DNA from: Sambucus nigra
Lineage: Eukaryota > Streptophyta > Magnoliopsida > Dipsacales > Adoxaceae
DNA length: 64,000 nt
Direction: 5' to 3'
NCBI GenBank assembly: GCA_949130495.1
Contig: OX422210.1
Coordinates: 30,106,681 to 30,170,680 of the forward strand
Shown here: positions 11,370 to 20,931 of the stretch, one piece after another
Numbering within the stretch: position 1 is the stretch's first letter
How the letters are laid out: each line of letters starts with the position of its first letter
The notes under the pieces: model-generated
What the model was told of the DNA's origin: nothing
The model's input: only the letters and a program-made list of their open reading frames with translations
The model's database searches: none
Position numbers and translations under genes: made by a program

Positions 11370-11382
11370 TATATATATATAT

Positions 11383-11809
11383 CCCCTGAGTGAGTGTTGG
11401 TGACCTATAGTTACTTGAGTGTTGGTGACATATAATTTCAGAAATATAAATAATTTAATTTTACAGCTGTACGAATTTATTTTTAAAAGAATGTAATAAA
11501 CAATTGATTGGTATAAAGGTCATTTTCAAGTCCAACTATAATAAACATTAAATAATTTATTTTTTTTCAACCTTTTTATTTAAAGAATATTTTATGCTTC
11601 GATGCTACATCCAAGTTACACAAGGAACAATAGTTATACTATTTTTACATACTCAAAGAAAATACGTGGTGAAGTTTTAATTGACAAAAGTTTATTGAAA
11701 AAATGTGAGGGAAAGGACGGAAATGAACATACTTTTCACTTTTTATTTCACTTACAATTATCCAATTAACCTAAACAAAGTATGATAAGAAAAATAAGTA
11801 AAGAAGTTT
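11383..11809. other. Spacer downstream of the TAXIMIN-like gene, U1
   Basis: AT-rich sequence conserved in U1, U1b, U2 and U3, starting 'cccctgagtgagtgttggtgacc'. It would hold the 3' untranslated region of the small minus-strand gene. I see no other feature in it. Confidence 0.4.
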
Positions 11810-11958
11810 CTACAATGATTTTTCAATCTTCTTATCAACCATATAAAGCTCATTCAATAACGCCATTGTCACACCATTAGATACTATGAGCATAATATTT
11901 TTTGTAACCGACTTACATAACGGAAAGAAAGTTACTTCAAAATGAGTATAGATGATAC

Positions 11959-12043
<85 letters not shown>

Positions 12044-12503
12044 TGTTGTAATAAGGGACACATGAGATGAACCACCGCATGATGTGAATAGGTGCCTTGA
12101 TTATCTCTAAAGCCCAGTCCCCTACCACCGTCAGGTGGGAATAGAAGAATTGTCAACGCCCTGCACATACATACATATATTACACACAAACATTTATATA
12201 TAGTAATTCTTAGTTGTCATAATATATCTTCACGATATTGTTGGTGGATCTGTCGACAAAATAAGATGCATTATTGTTTCAATTGTTGTATCTGTAAAAC
12301 CGTGTCCCCGTACAATGATTGAATATAACAAAGAACATTTCACTAAGTTTCATATGTAATAAAATAACTAGAGAGAGGGGGAGAGAGACCGACCATGCGA
12401 TCCAGATGATGACGCCGAACATGGAGACGTGGATGGCAAAGAATGCGAAAGGCAAACCCAAGAGAAAACACAAAGACTTACAAACTCCGTCCTCAGTACA
12501 CAT
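11810..12503 (-). CDS. TAXIMIN-like small peptide gene, two exons, U1 copy
   Basis: Exon 1 (12503-12394) starts [20 protein letters not shown] and ends GVIIWIA plus two bases. A GT donor lies at 12393-12392. The intron (12393-11958) ends with AG at 11959-11958 directly after a (CTA)n tract. Exon 2 (11957-11810) begins IIYTHFEVT in the matching phase and ends KKIEKSL-stop. The spliced frame is 258 nt, 85 residues. The N-terminus is one hydrophobic segment (about 11-36), fitting a signal peptide or membrane anchor. The motif [12 protein letters not shown] (intact in U1b and U3) matches my recollection of TAXIMIN, a small secreted plant peptide family; exon 2 aligns only weakly (PxC, VT, a late E), and most of the C-terminal cysteines expected there are absent. 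The coordinates span the intron. Splicing is inferred from phase and copy conservation, not observed. Confidence 0.5.
11958..12043. repeat. (AGT)n microsatellite at the intron 3' end, U1
   Basis: About 28 copies of agt (CTA on the gene strand), placed immediately before the inferred splice acceptor. The tract is about 17 units in U1b, about 21 with interruptions in U2, and about 15 interrupted units in U3. On either strand it yields spurious poly-Thr and poly-Leu frames. Confidence 0.85.
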
Positions 12504-12591
12504 GTCGACGTTCTTCGCTCTCTTTTGAAATCTATTGGGTAAAATTGCTAGTGGTTAACACGCAAGCATAATCTAGATAGTACATGAAGTA

Positions 12592-12608
12592 AAAATATAT
12601 ATAAAAAT
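12592..12608 (-). promoter_or_regulatory. Possible TATA box of the TAXIMIN-like gene, U1
   Basis: On the minus strand it reads gatttttatatatattt, about 90-105 bases upstream of the start codon at 12503. A similar AT run stands at the same distance in U1b, U2 and U3. In so AT-rich a region this is only suggestive. Confidence 0.25.
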
Positions 12609-14007
12609 CAAAACTGATTAAATTGAAACACAATTAATGTTTAGTCCTTAAGAGCTAATTATATTTCGCATTTAGTTCACCTTATTTTATATTTTGCAAA
12701 AATGCCCTGGCTTATTTCTTTGATAATTTTTTCTTAAAGTCTAGTATAAGGGAAAAAAATTGAGAGTGTTGTATGTGGTAAGAGATTTTTTGTAACAAAA
12801 TATTTTTTTTAGATTAAAGGTTAATTGAAAATTGTTGAGGGACTTTTCTTCGAATAAAGAGAAGTAACAATTTGAACGAAAATATAAGTTTTAACATAAT
12901 TAATATATTAAGGTGTGCTCCCATTTTTTATGCCATTTTTTCTTTAGTGATTAGACTAGTCAAGTCTACAGCAAACAACATCCCTTATAAAATATCTTTA
13001 TTCTAAATAAGGCTTCTCTTTTGGAAAAAAAAAACTCTCTAGAAATGGAAAAATAAGCAAAAACCACTGTGAACCACAATAATAAAACCTTCTATTTTTT
13101 ATATGGAAGATACCAATACATAAAAACAGTGCGGTAAAATGCTAGGCTAGGGTTAAAAATTGTAATTATATTGATAACGTGCAAATAAGAATCAGGAGAT
13201 GGGCATAACTTTTATGTCGTTGTGCGTGATGAGGTATTTTGCTAAACATTATTGAAGGAAACCATTCCAAAATAGAAATACATATATACAGAGAAACTAT
13301 ACTTTACATAGAAGGTTAATATAAAATATGTTTCTTTCTCCATGATAATAAAGTCGGTGGTGACAATAAGATTAGGAAAGGTGATATTCTTACGCAAATA
13401 ATAATTCTCAAAAAGATTATGGACAATAAAAAAGGAAAATAGGTTGTAATAAACCCCAAAATTTTAATCTTAATAACATCAGATCTTCCACTCGTTCAAG
13501 ACTATGAAAATTTTCGTAATTGTTTTTACCCTTTCGTTAGTGCTTGTAAGAGCCTTAGGGGAGCTTTTTCTCCTAATTTCTAATAAAATTGTTTTTTTTT
13601 TAAAAAGATCAGATCTTCCACAAATAGTATTTCTAAAAAATAATATGAATATCATTTACTATTAACATCAAATTCCTAAAAGAATGATAGAGCGATAAGA
13701 GAGGATTCAAGGTTTGGATATATTGTCCATTCTATATATAACAGTTATTAATATCTAATTATATGTTAAGAGATTACCTAAAGTGTTGTACTATCTTTTA
13801 AATTGCGTGCAAACTACCATTAAGACATACAATACTACTTATAAACACATGACCGAATAAAAATGTAAAAACACCCGAATGGATTTAAAGTTAAGTGAAA
13901 CTTCTAGAGTGTAAAAAGGGATAGAGGGATAATGATTTTTGAACATGAATTATAAATATTGACACCTTGAATTGTACTATCAAAAATGTGCTTTGAAAAT
14001 TGATGTT
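12609..14007. other. Upstream spacer of the TAXIMIN-like gene, U1
   Basis: AT-rich sequence conserved across U1, U1b, U2 and U3, beginning with the run 'tgatt aaattgaaacacaatt'. I see no supported gene. A 53-codon plus-strand frame at 13504-13665 starts with a hydrophobic stretch but loses its ATG in U2. Confidence 0.4.
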
Positions 14008-14203
14008 TTTCGTTCTAAATTAAAAGTTCACTATTCATTTTTAGATTGTTTCAAATTAAGGGTTCATTTTCCTTTTTTTTGGACATAATGCACCATTCAA
14101 GTTCCACAATTGTGAACAATAGTTAACCACCGCCGTTGATTGAGTGTTTCCTTAATCTGTACAAAATAAATATATGAACTCTTAATTTGGAACGGACAAA
14201 ATA
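14008..14203. mobile_element. MITE-3, Stowaway-like, U1
   Basis: Inverted ends: cgttctaaattaaaagttca at the left against gaactcttaatttggaacgg at the right, about 185-195 bp apart, with a (TA)n tract right after. The 'CCGTTCCAAATTA' type of end resembles Stowaway elements, but the arms are short and the family call is tentative. Confidence 0.4.
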
Positions 14204-14207
14204 TGAG

Positions 14208-14239
<32 letters not shown>
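14208..14239. repeat. (TA)n microsatellite, U1
   Basis: A pure TA tract between MITE-3 and the Copia-B flank. The same site is 20588-20655 in U1b, 35629-35683 in U2 and 48521-48554 in U3. Confidence 0.95.
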
Positions 14240-14241
<2 letters not shown>

Positions 14242-14297
14242 AATGTTGTCTTGTAAGTAATAAGCATTAGGGTTTAGGGTTTCGGATAAATGGGGAG

Positions 14298-17200
14298 AAA
14301 TAGAAAAAGAAAACTAAAGAGATTTTTTATTCTTGGTTTTATTCTCTTCTCTTTCTTTATACAAGCTAAATGATATATTTATAAGGACTCTACCAAGCTA
14401 TTAGTTACACGGATAAGTAACAGATTCAAATTCAAATGGCTGCTACAAATGTCGAGAGAAATAAGGCACACAGGTGCTGTTATGATATGCTGTTAGGATA
14501 GGTGTTAATAGGCCCCCTCAAGTTGAAGGTGGTTTGGAAAAAACCTTCAACTTGTCTCGCAAAAACTGAAAGTGATGAGATGACAGTCTCTTGGTCATAA
14601 GGTCAGCAACCTGCAAATCAGTGGGAATAAACTTTACTTGAATATCACATCGAGCAACGTTGTCCCGAACAAAATGGAAATCAATCTCAACATGTTTTGA
14701 ACGGGCATGAAAGATTGGGTTTGGATAAAGATACATAGCACCGATACCGAGCTAAAAAAAATAATGACTCAAGCCACGTGATTTCAGCAGCTGCATCGAC
14801 AAGAGCTTTGTACTCGGACTCGGTGGAGGAAAGAGCAACGGTGCATTGCTTACGAGATGCCCACAAGATAAGATTGGAGCCGAGATAGATTGCATAACCG
14901 TCGGTGGATTTGCGATCGTCTACACAACCCGCCCAACCAGAGTCGGAATAAGCTTGTAATTCACAACTGGGTGATTTTGAGATGAGAAGACCATGTGAGA
15001 TAGTGTGCTTTAGATCGCGGAGAATTCATTTTACAACTATCCAATGGGCTTCGGTGGGACTATGCATAAACTGGCACACTTTGTTTACCGAATAAGCTAA
15101 GTTTAGACGAGTTAAGGTATTGTAAGGCCCCAACAACTTGGTGAAACGTGGTTGGATATGGGAATGGAGAACAACCACACTTTAATAATTTATCCAAAGA
15201 GGAAATTAGTGTTCGGACAGGCTTGGAAGTGTTCATGCCTGTTTTCTTAAGAAGATCCGTGATATACTTACTTTGGGAGAGCACGAGTCCAGAGGGATGA
15301 GGAATGACAGCAATACCCCAAAAATAATGAAGTTGGCCGAGATCCTTGATTGAGAATTCACTGCCCATGGTCTGAATATGAGTAGCATTATTTCCAGTGA
15401 TTATGAGGTCATCAACATAAATCAGCACATATATTTTTATATCATGATTGTTGTAGATGAAAAGAGAGGAATCTGTCCTTGAAGCAACAAAGTCATTCTT
15501 GAGTAGAAATTGAGATAGACGATAAAACCATGCACGCGGCGCTTGTTTTAGACCATAGAGAGAGCGGTGAAGCTTACAAACATGTTGAGGTCGAGAGGGA
15601 TTTCAAAACCTGAGGGTTGAATCATATAGACCTCTTCATTAAGAACACCATGAAGGAACGCATTGTTGACATCAAGTTGTCGAATGGACTAATTGTGAGA
15701 CACGACAATTGCAAGGACGGCACGAATGGTCGTATGTTTGACGACAGGGCTGAATGTTTCTACATAATCAAGGCCTTGTTGTTGGTGAAATCCTTTTGCG
15801 ACCAAACGTGCTTGGTAGCGCTCCAATTTACCGTCTGCTTTTCTCTTAATTCGATACACCCATTTACATCCCACAATGTTCATATGCGGTGTCCGAGGGA
15901 CAAGAGACCATGTTTTATTGCATAAAAGTGCATTGATTTCATCAACCATGGCGCGGCGCAATTCAGGATATTTATTTGCAGTGGAAAAACAGGTTCGTTC
16001 ATCATTTGTGATAGCAGTGCATAGTGACACATTTGCGCTTGGTTTTGTCATGTGTCGGAGAGTCATGGCATGCGTTGGGGGCTGCTGAGTAGGTATTGGG
16101 GAAAGAAGATCAACCACAAGGGAAATACCATTCGGATTGTAGAGAGAAGTTGTGTGAGAGGGGTGCAGTAATGAATTATGGGCGGTGTTACGAGAGGTGA
16201 GGTTGATGGAGACACAATAGGATAACGTGAGGATGATAACGTTGGAGTGGCAGTAAGTTGAGGACTCACGAGTAGTGGTGGTATAGTGGGTGAAATTGGA
16301 TTTTGTGGTTGCTTAGATGAATGAGGAGATATAGGAATGGAGGTTGGAAGTTGGACATTGGATGGAACAGTTGGTGGTGAAACACTACTTGAAATGGTAT
16401 TTTGTGGTTGCTTGGATGAATTACTAGTAGGACCTGGTTTGGGCAGGTACATAGTGGATGGGACGAATGCCCAAGGTTGGGTAGGAGTTAAAGTGGGTGG
16501 AGGACCCAAAATGGAAGGTCCTGAAAATGGGTATGTGTGTTCATCAAACCTTACATGGCGGGCAATATATATCCTGTTTTTGGTAGTATCGAGATAACGA
16601 TACCCGAGATGAGATGGAATACACCCCAAAAATACACACGGAGTAGAACGAAATGACATCTTGTGCGCATTGTAGGGTCGAAGGTAAGGAAAACACAAGC
16701 ACCCCAAAACCTTTAAAACATATAATTTGGGGACGTGCCAAAAATACATTGAAATGGTGAAATTTCACGAGACACCGGCGAGGGCATCCGATTTATTAAG
16801 TATACGGCGGTTTCAAATGCAAAGTGCCATTTTTTTGCGGAACGCAGGCTTGCGCAAGAAGGGTAAGTCCCGTTTCAACAATATGTCTATGTCGGCGTTC
16901 AACCGAGCCATTTTGTTCATGTGTGCGGACAAGATAAGCGATGAGTAATGCCCTTCGAATCGAAAAATTTATTTAATGAGCGATACTCACCACCCCAATC
17001 GGTTTGAACAACTTTAATTTTGTTATTAAATTGAAGTTCAACATGAGTTTGGAATTTATTAAAAATTGAGTGCATCTGATTTTTGCACCATGGGATAAAA
17101 CCAAATAAACTTGGAAAAATCATCAACAAAAATAATAAAATAACGATGGTCGTCACTTGACGTCATTGGGGAAGGACCCCATACATCAGTAAAAATAAGA

Positions 17201-17626
17201 GATAAAAGAGAAGAACCATGGGGACGGGTAAGTGGGAGAGACAATCTAGAAGACTTGCCAAGTTGACAAGCCGTACATATATTATTGAAACACAAAGAGA
17301 GACATAGAAAGTTGTTTTTATTGATAATCAGACGTAATACGCGATGCCAGCATTCCGATGAAGCGGACGTAGAGTGAATGGGTGTCGATGCTTGCAAGGA
17401 GTACAATCCATCTTTACTCAGCCCGGAAAGGAGAGTTTTCCGTGTTGCCTGATCCTTTGCAAAAAATTGGGTGTGATGAAATTCAAAAAACAAATTATTA
17501 TCTTAGGCAAATTTTTGAACAGAGAGAAGTGGTTTTGTAATTTCAGGAACATATAAAACATCAGATAATTTAAAACGAGTAGTTGGAGATTGAATATTTG
17601 AGGAACCAATGCTAGAAATGTTCAAG
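14298..17626 (-). mobile_element. Copia-B copy 1 (B1), truncated by a tandem-duplication junction
   Basis: The 3' LTR is at 14298-14510 and the polypurine tract (CTTGAGGGGGCC on the minus strand) at 14511-14522. RNase H, reverse transcriptase, integrase and the GAG-pre-integrase region follow. The element stops at about 17626, where the text switches to the middle of MITE-2. Gag, protease and the 5' LTR are absent. It is near-identical to B2 and shares its frameshift near 15600, so it is a partial copy of that element, not a separate insertion. Confidence 0.85.
14523..17618 (-). pseudogene. Copia-B1 pol remnant
   Basis: Recognisable pieces from the integrase side down: GAG-pre-integrase with CTACQLGKSSRL near 17270; integrase core with FTDVWGPSP near 17190 and VQTDWGGEYRS near 17000; the integrase C-terminal part and Pro-rich linker (16063-16749); reverse transcriptase with ARLVAKGFHQQQGLDYVETF (15689-16117) and LIYVDDLIITGN (near 15420); the RNase H tail HARSKHVEIDFHFV (14518-14736). 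Stops and frameshifts separate them, including the TGA shared by all three copies after AVK near 15034. It is not functional. Confidence 0.85.
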
Positions 17627-17627
17627 C

Positions 17628-17731
17628 CCTTACACTCTCTCTATATTCTCAGCTCACCGCCAGGTGACACATGCCCCCCCCCCCCCCCCCCCCGCATTCT
17701 TAAAATGCGGACTAGTCCACACAAGAGCAGG

Positions 17732-17733
<2 letters not shown>
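17628..17733. mobile_element. Foldback MITE-2, right half only, U1b
   Basis: Only the right arm is present, from 'tacactctctctatattctcagc' to 'ccacacaagagcaggctg'. The duplication junction removed the left half. A run of 20 C lies at 17674-17693 and a long (TA)n at 17735-17805. Confidence 0.75.
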
Positions 17734-17808
<75 letters not shown>

Positions 17809-18232
17809 CTGAGTGAGTGTTGGTGACCTATAGTTACTTGAGTGTTGGTGACATATAATTTCAGAAATATAAATAATTTAATTTTACAACTGTACGAATT
17901 TATTTTTAAAAGAATGTAATAAACAATTGATTGGTATAAAGGTCATTTTCAAGTCCAAATATAATAAACATTAAATAATTTGTTTTTTTTCAACCTTTTC
18001 ATTTAAAGAATATTTTATGCTTCGATGCTACATCCAAGTTACACAAGGAACAATAGTTATACTATTTTTACATACTCAAAGAAAATACGTGGTGAAATTT
18101 TAATTGACAAAAGATTATTGAAAAAATGTGAGGGAAAGGACTGCAATGAACATGCTTTTCACTTTTTATTTCACTTCCAATTATCCAATTAACCTAAACA
18201 AAGTATGATAACAAAAATAAAAAAAGAAGTTT

Positions 18233-18381
18233 CTACGATGATTTTTCAATCTTCTTATCAACCATATAAAGCTCATTCAATAACACCATTGTCACACCAT
18301 TTGATACTATGAGCATAATATTTTTTGTAACCAACTTACATAACGGAAATAAAGTTACTTCAAAATGAGTATAGATGATAC

Positions 18382-18431
<50 letters not shown>

Positions 18432-18881
18432 AGGGACACATGAGATGAACCACTGCATGACGTGAATAGGTGCCTTGATTATCTCTAAAGCCCAGTCCCC
18501 TACCACCGTCAGGTGGGAATACAAGAATCGTCAACGCCCTGCACATACATACATATATTACACACAAACATTTATATATAGTAATTCTAAGTTGTCACAA
18601 TATATCGTCACGATATTGTTGGTGGATGTGTCGACAAAATAAGATGCATTATAGTTTCAATTGTTGTATCTGTAAAACCGTGTCCCCGTACAATGATTGA
18701 ATATAACAAAGAACATTTCACTAAGTTTCATATGTAATAAAATAACTAGAGAGAGGGGGAGAGAGACCGACCCTGCAATACAGATGATGACGCCGAACAT
18801 GGAGACGTGGATGGCAAAGAATGCGAAAGGCAAACCCAAGAGAAAACCCAAAGGCTTACAAACTCCGTCCTCAGTACACAT
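18233..18881 (-). CDS. TAXIMIN-like small peptide gene, two exons, U1b copy
   Basis: This is the best-preserved copy. Exon 1 is 18881-18772, encoding [20 protein letters not shown] and ending IICIAG, with the glycine completed across the intron. The donor GT is at 18771-18770 and the acceptor AG at 18382-18381. Exon 2 is 18380-18233 and ends KKIEKSS-stop. The lengths are the same as in U1 (110 + 148 nt), so the 85-residue spliced frame is kept. The only cysteine in exon 2 is in PLCKLV. It differs from U1 at the restored PLG motif and a W-to-C change. As with U1, the splicing is inferred. Confidence 0.5.
18380..18431. repeat. (AGT)n microsatellite at the intron 3' end, U1b
   Basis: About 17 units, shorter than in U1, at the same position against the inferred acceptor. 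Confidence 0.85.
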
Positions 18882-20390
18882 GTCGACGTTCTTCGCTCTC
18901 TTTTGAAATCTATAGGGTAAAATTGCTAGTGGTTAACACGCAAGCATAATCTAGCTAGTACATGAATTAAAAATATATGTATAAATCAAAACTGATTAAA
19001 TTGAAACACAATTATTGTTTAGTCCTTAAGAGCTAATTATGATTCGCATTTAGTTCACCTTATTTTATATTTTGCAAAAATGCCCTGGCTTATTTCTTTC
19101 ATAATTTTTTCTTAAAGTCTAGTATAAGGGAAAAAAATTGAGAGTGTTTTATGTGGTAAGAGATTTTTTGTAACAAATTATTTTTTTTAGATTAAAGGTT
19201 AATTGAAAAATTGTTGAGGGACTTTTCTTCGAATAAAGAGAAGTAACAATTTGAAGGAAAATATAAGTTTTAACATAATTAATATATTAAGGTGTGCTCC
19301 CATTTTTTATGTCCTTTTTTCTTTAGTGATTAGACTAGTCAAGTCTGCAGCAAACAACATCCCCTATAAAATATCTTTATTCTAAATAAGGCTTCTCTTT
19401 TGGAAAAAAAAAAACTCTCTAGAAATTGAAAAATAAGGAAAAACCACTGTAAACCACAATAATAAAACCTTCTATTTTTTATATGGAAGATACCAATACA
19501 TAAAAACAGTGCGGTAAAATGCTAGGCTAGGGTTAAAAATTGTAATTATATTGATAACGTGCTAATAAGAATCAGGAGATGGGCATAACTTTTGTGTCGT
19601 TGTGCATGATGAGGTATTTTTCTAAACATTATTGAAGGAAACAATTCCAAAATAGAAATACATATATGCAGAGAAACTATACTTTACATAGAAGGTTAAT
19701 ATAAAATATGTTTCTTTCTCCATGATAATAAAGTCGGTGGTGACATTAAGATAAGGAAATGTGATATTCTTACGCAAATAATAATTCTCAAAAAGATTAT
19801 GGACAATAAAAAAGGAAAATAGGTTGTAATAAACCCCAAAATTTTAATCTTAATAACATCAGATCTTCCACTCGTTCAAGACTATGAAAATTTTCGTAAT
19901 TTTTTTTACCTTTTCGTTAGTGCTTGTAAGAGCCTTAGGGGAGCTTTTTCTCCTAATTTTTAATAAAATTGTTTTTTTTTTTAAAAAGATCAGATCTTCC
20001 ACAAATAGTATTTCTAAAAAATAATATGAATATCATTTACTATTAACATCAAATTCCTAAAAGAATGATAGAGCGATAAGAGAGGATTCAAGGTTTGGAT
20101 ATATTGTCCATTCTATATATAACAGTTATTAATATCTAATTCTATGTGGAGAGATTACCTAAAGTGTTGTACTATCTTTTAAATTGCGTGCAAACTACCA
20201 TTAAGACATACAATACTACTTATAAACACATGACCAAATAAAAATGTAAAAACACCCGAATGAATTTAAAGTCAAGTGAAACTTCTAGAGTGTAAAAAGG
20301 GATAGAGGGATACAGATTTTTGAACATGAATTATAAATATTGACACCTTGAATTGTACTATCAAAAATGCGCTTTGAAAATTGATGTATT
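18882..20390. other. Upstream spacer of the TAXIMIN-like gene, U1b
   Basis: Nearly identical to 12504-14007. Nothing further is recognised. Confidence 0.4.
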
Positions 20391-20587
20391 CCGTTCTAAG
20401 TTAAAAGTTCACTATTCGTTTTTAGATTGTTTCAAATTAAGGGTTCATTTTCCTTTTTTTGGACATAATGAACCATTCAAGTTCCACAATTGTGAACAAT
20501 AGTTAACCACCGCCGTTGATTGAGTGTTTCCTTAATCTGTACAAAATAAATATATGAACTCTTAATTTGGAACAGACAAAATACGAG

Positions 20588-20655
<68 letters not shown>
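20391..20655. mobile_element. MITE-3 and following (TA)n, U1b
   Basis: MITE-3 ends are ccgttctaagttaaaagttc (20391) and gaactcttaatttggaacag (to 20576). The (TA)n tract at 20588-20655 is about twice as long as in U1. Confidence 0.4.
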
Positions 20656-20657
<2 letters not shown>

Positions 20658-20706
20658 AATGTTGTCTTGTAAGTAATAAGCATTAGGGTTTAGGGTAAAT
20701 GGGGAG

Positions 20707-20919
20707 AAATAGAAAAAGAAAACTAAAGAGATTTTTTATTCTTGGTTTGACTCTCTTCTCTTTCTTTATACAAGATAAATGGTATATTTATAAGGACTCT
20801 ACCAAGCTATTAGTTACACGGATAAGTAACAGATTCAAATTCAAATGGCAGCTACAAATGTCGAGAAAAATAAGGCACATAGGTGCTGTTATGATATGCT
20901 GTTAGGATAGGTGTTAATA
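20707..20919 (-). repeat. Copia-B2 3' LTR
   Basis: 213 bp; on the minus strand TATTAACACC...CTATTT. It is followed at its 5' side by the polypurine tract CTTGAGGGGGCC. Confidence 0.85.
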
Positions 20920-20931
20920 GGCCCCCTCAAG

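Larger units (their letters stand above)
3999..14297. repeat. Tandem segmental unit U1
   Basis: This is the first copy of the complex unit, recognised by the ordered landmarks that recur at about 25468, 37030 and 53399. It starts agaatcatagttatgatcgc and ends at the Copia-B LTR. Compared with U2-U4 it lacks the Copia-C RNase H remnant and the 5' part of the RTE LINE: the text jumps at about 7842 from 'gcattgagtcgg' to 'agaatggtatgcccg'. In 3999-5840 I see no gene, only AT-rich spacer. Confidence 0.85.
17628..20706. repeat. Tandem segmental unit U1b (partial)
   Basis: This copy begins inside MITE-2 (corresponding to about 11266) and runs through the TAXIMIN-like gene and MITE-3 to the Copia-B LTR. 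It is nearly identical to U1 over this span. Together with Copia-B down to about 24068 it forms a duplication of about 6.36 kb. Confidence 0.85.

Noticed and set aside
11810..12189. Poly-Thr and poly-Leu open frames over the trinucleotide repeat
   Set aside because: They are translations of (AGT)n in different frames. Only the text after the repeat is kept, as exon 2 of the two-exon model.
13504..13665. 53-residue plus-strand frame MKIFVIVFTLSLVLVRALGE with a signal-like start
   Set aside because: The ATG is lost in U2, the C-terminal part differs in each copy, and no cysteine pattern is visible.
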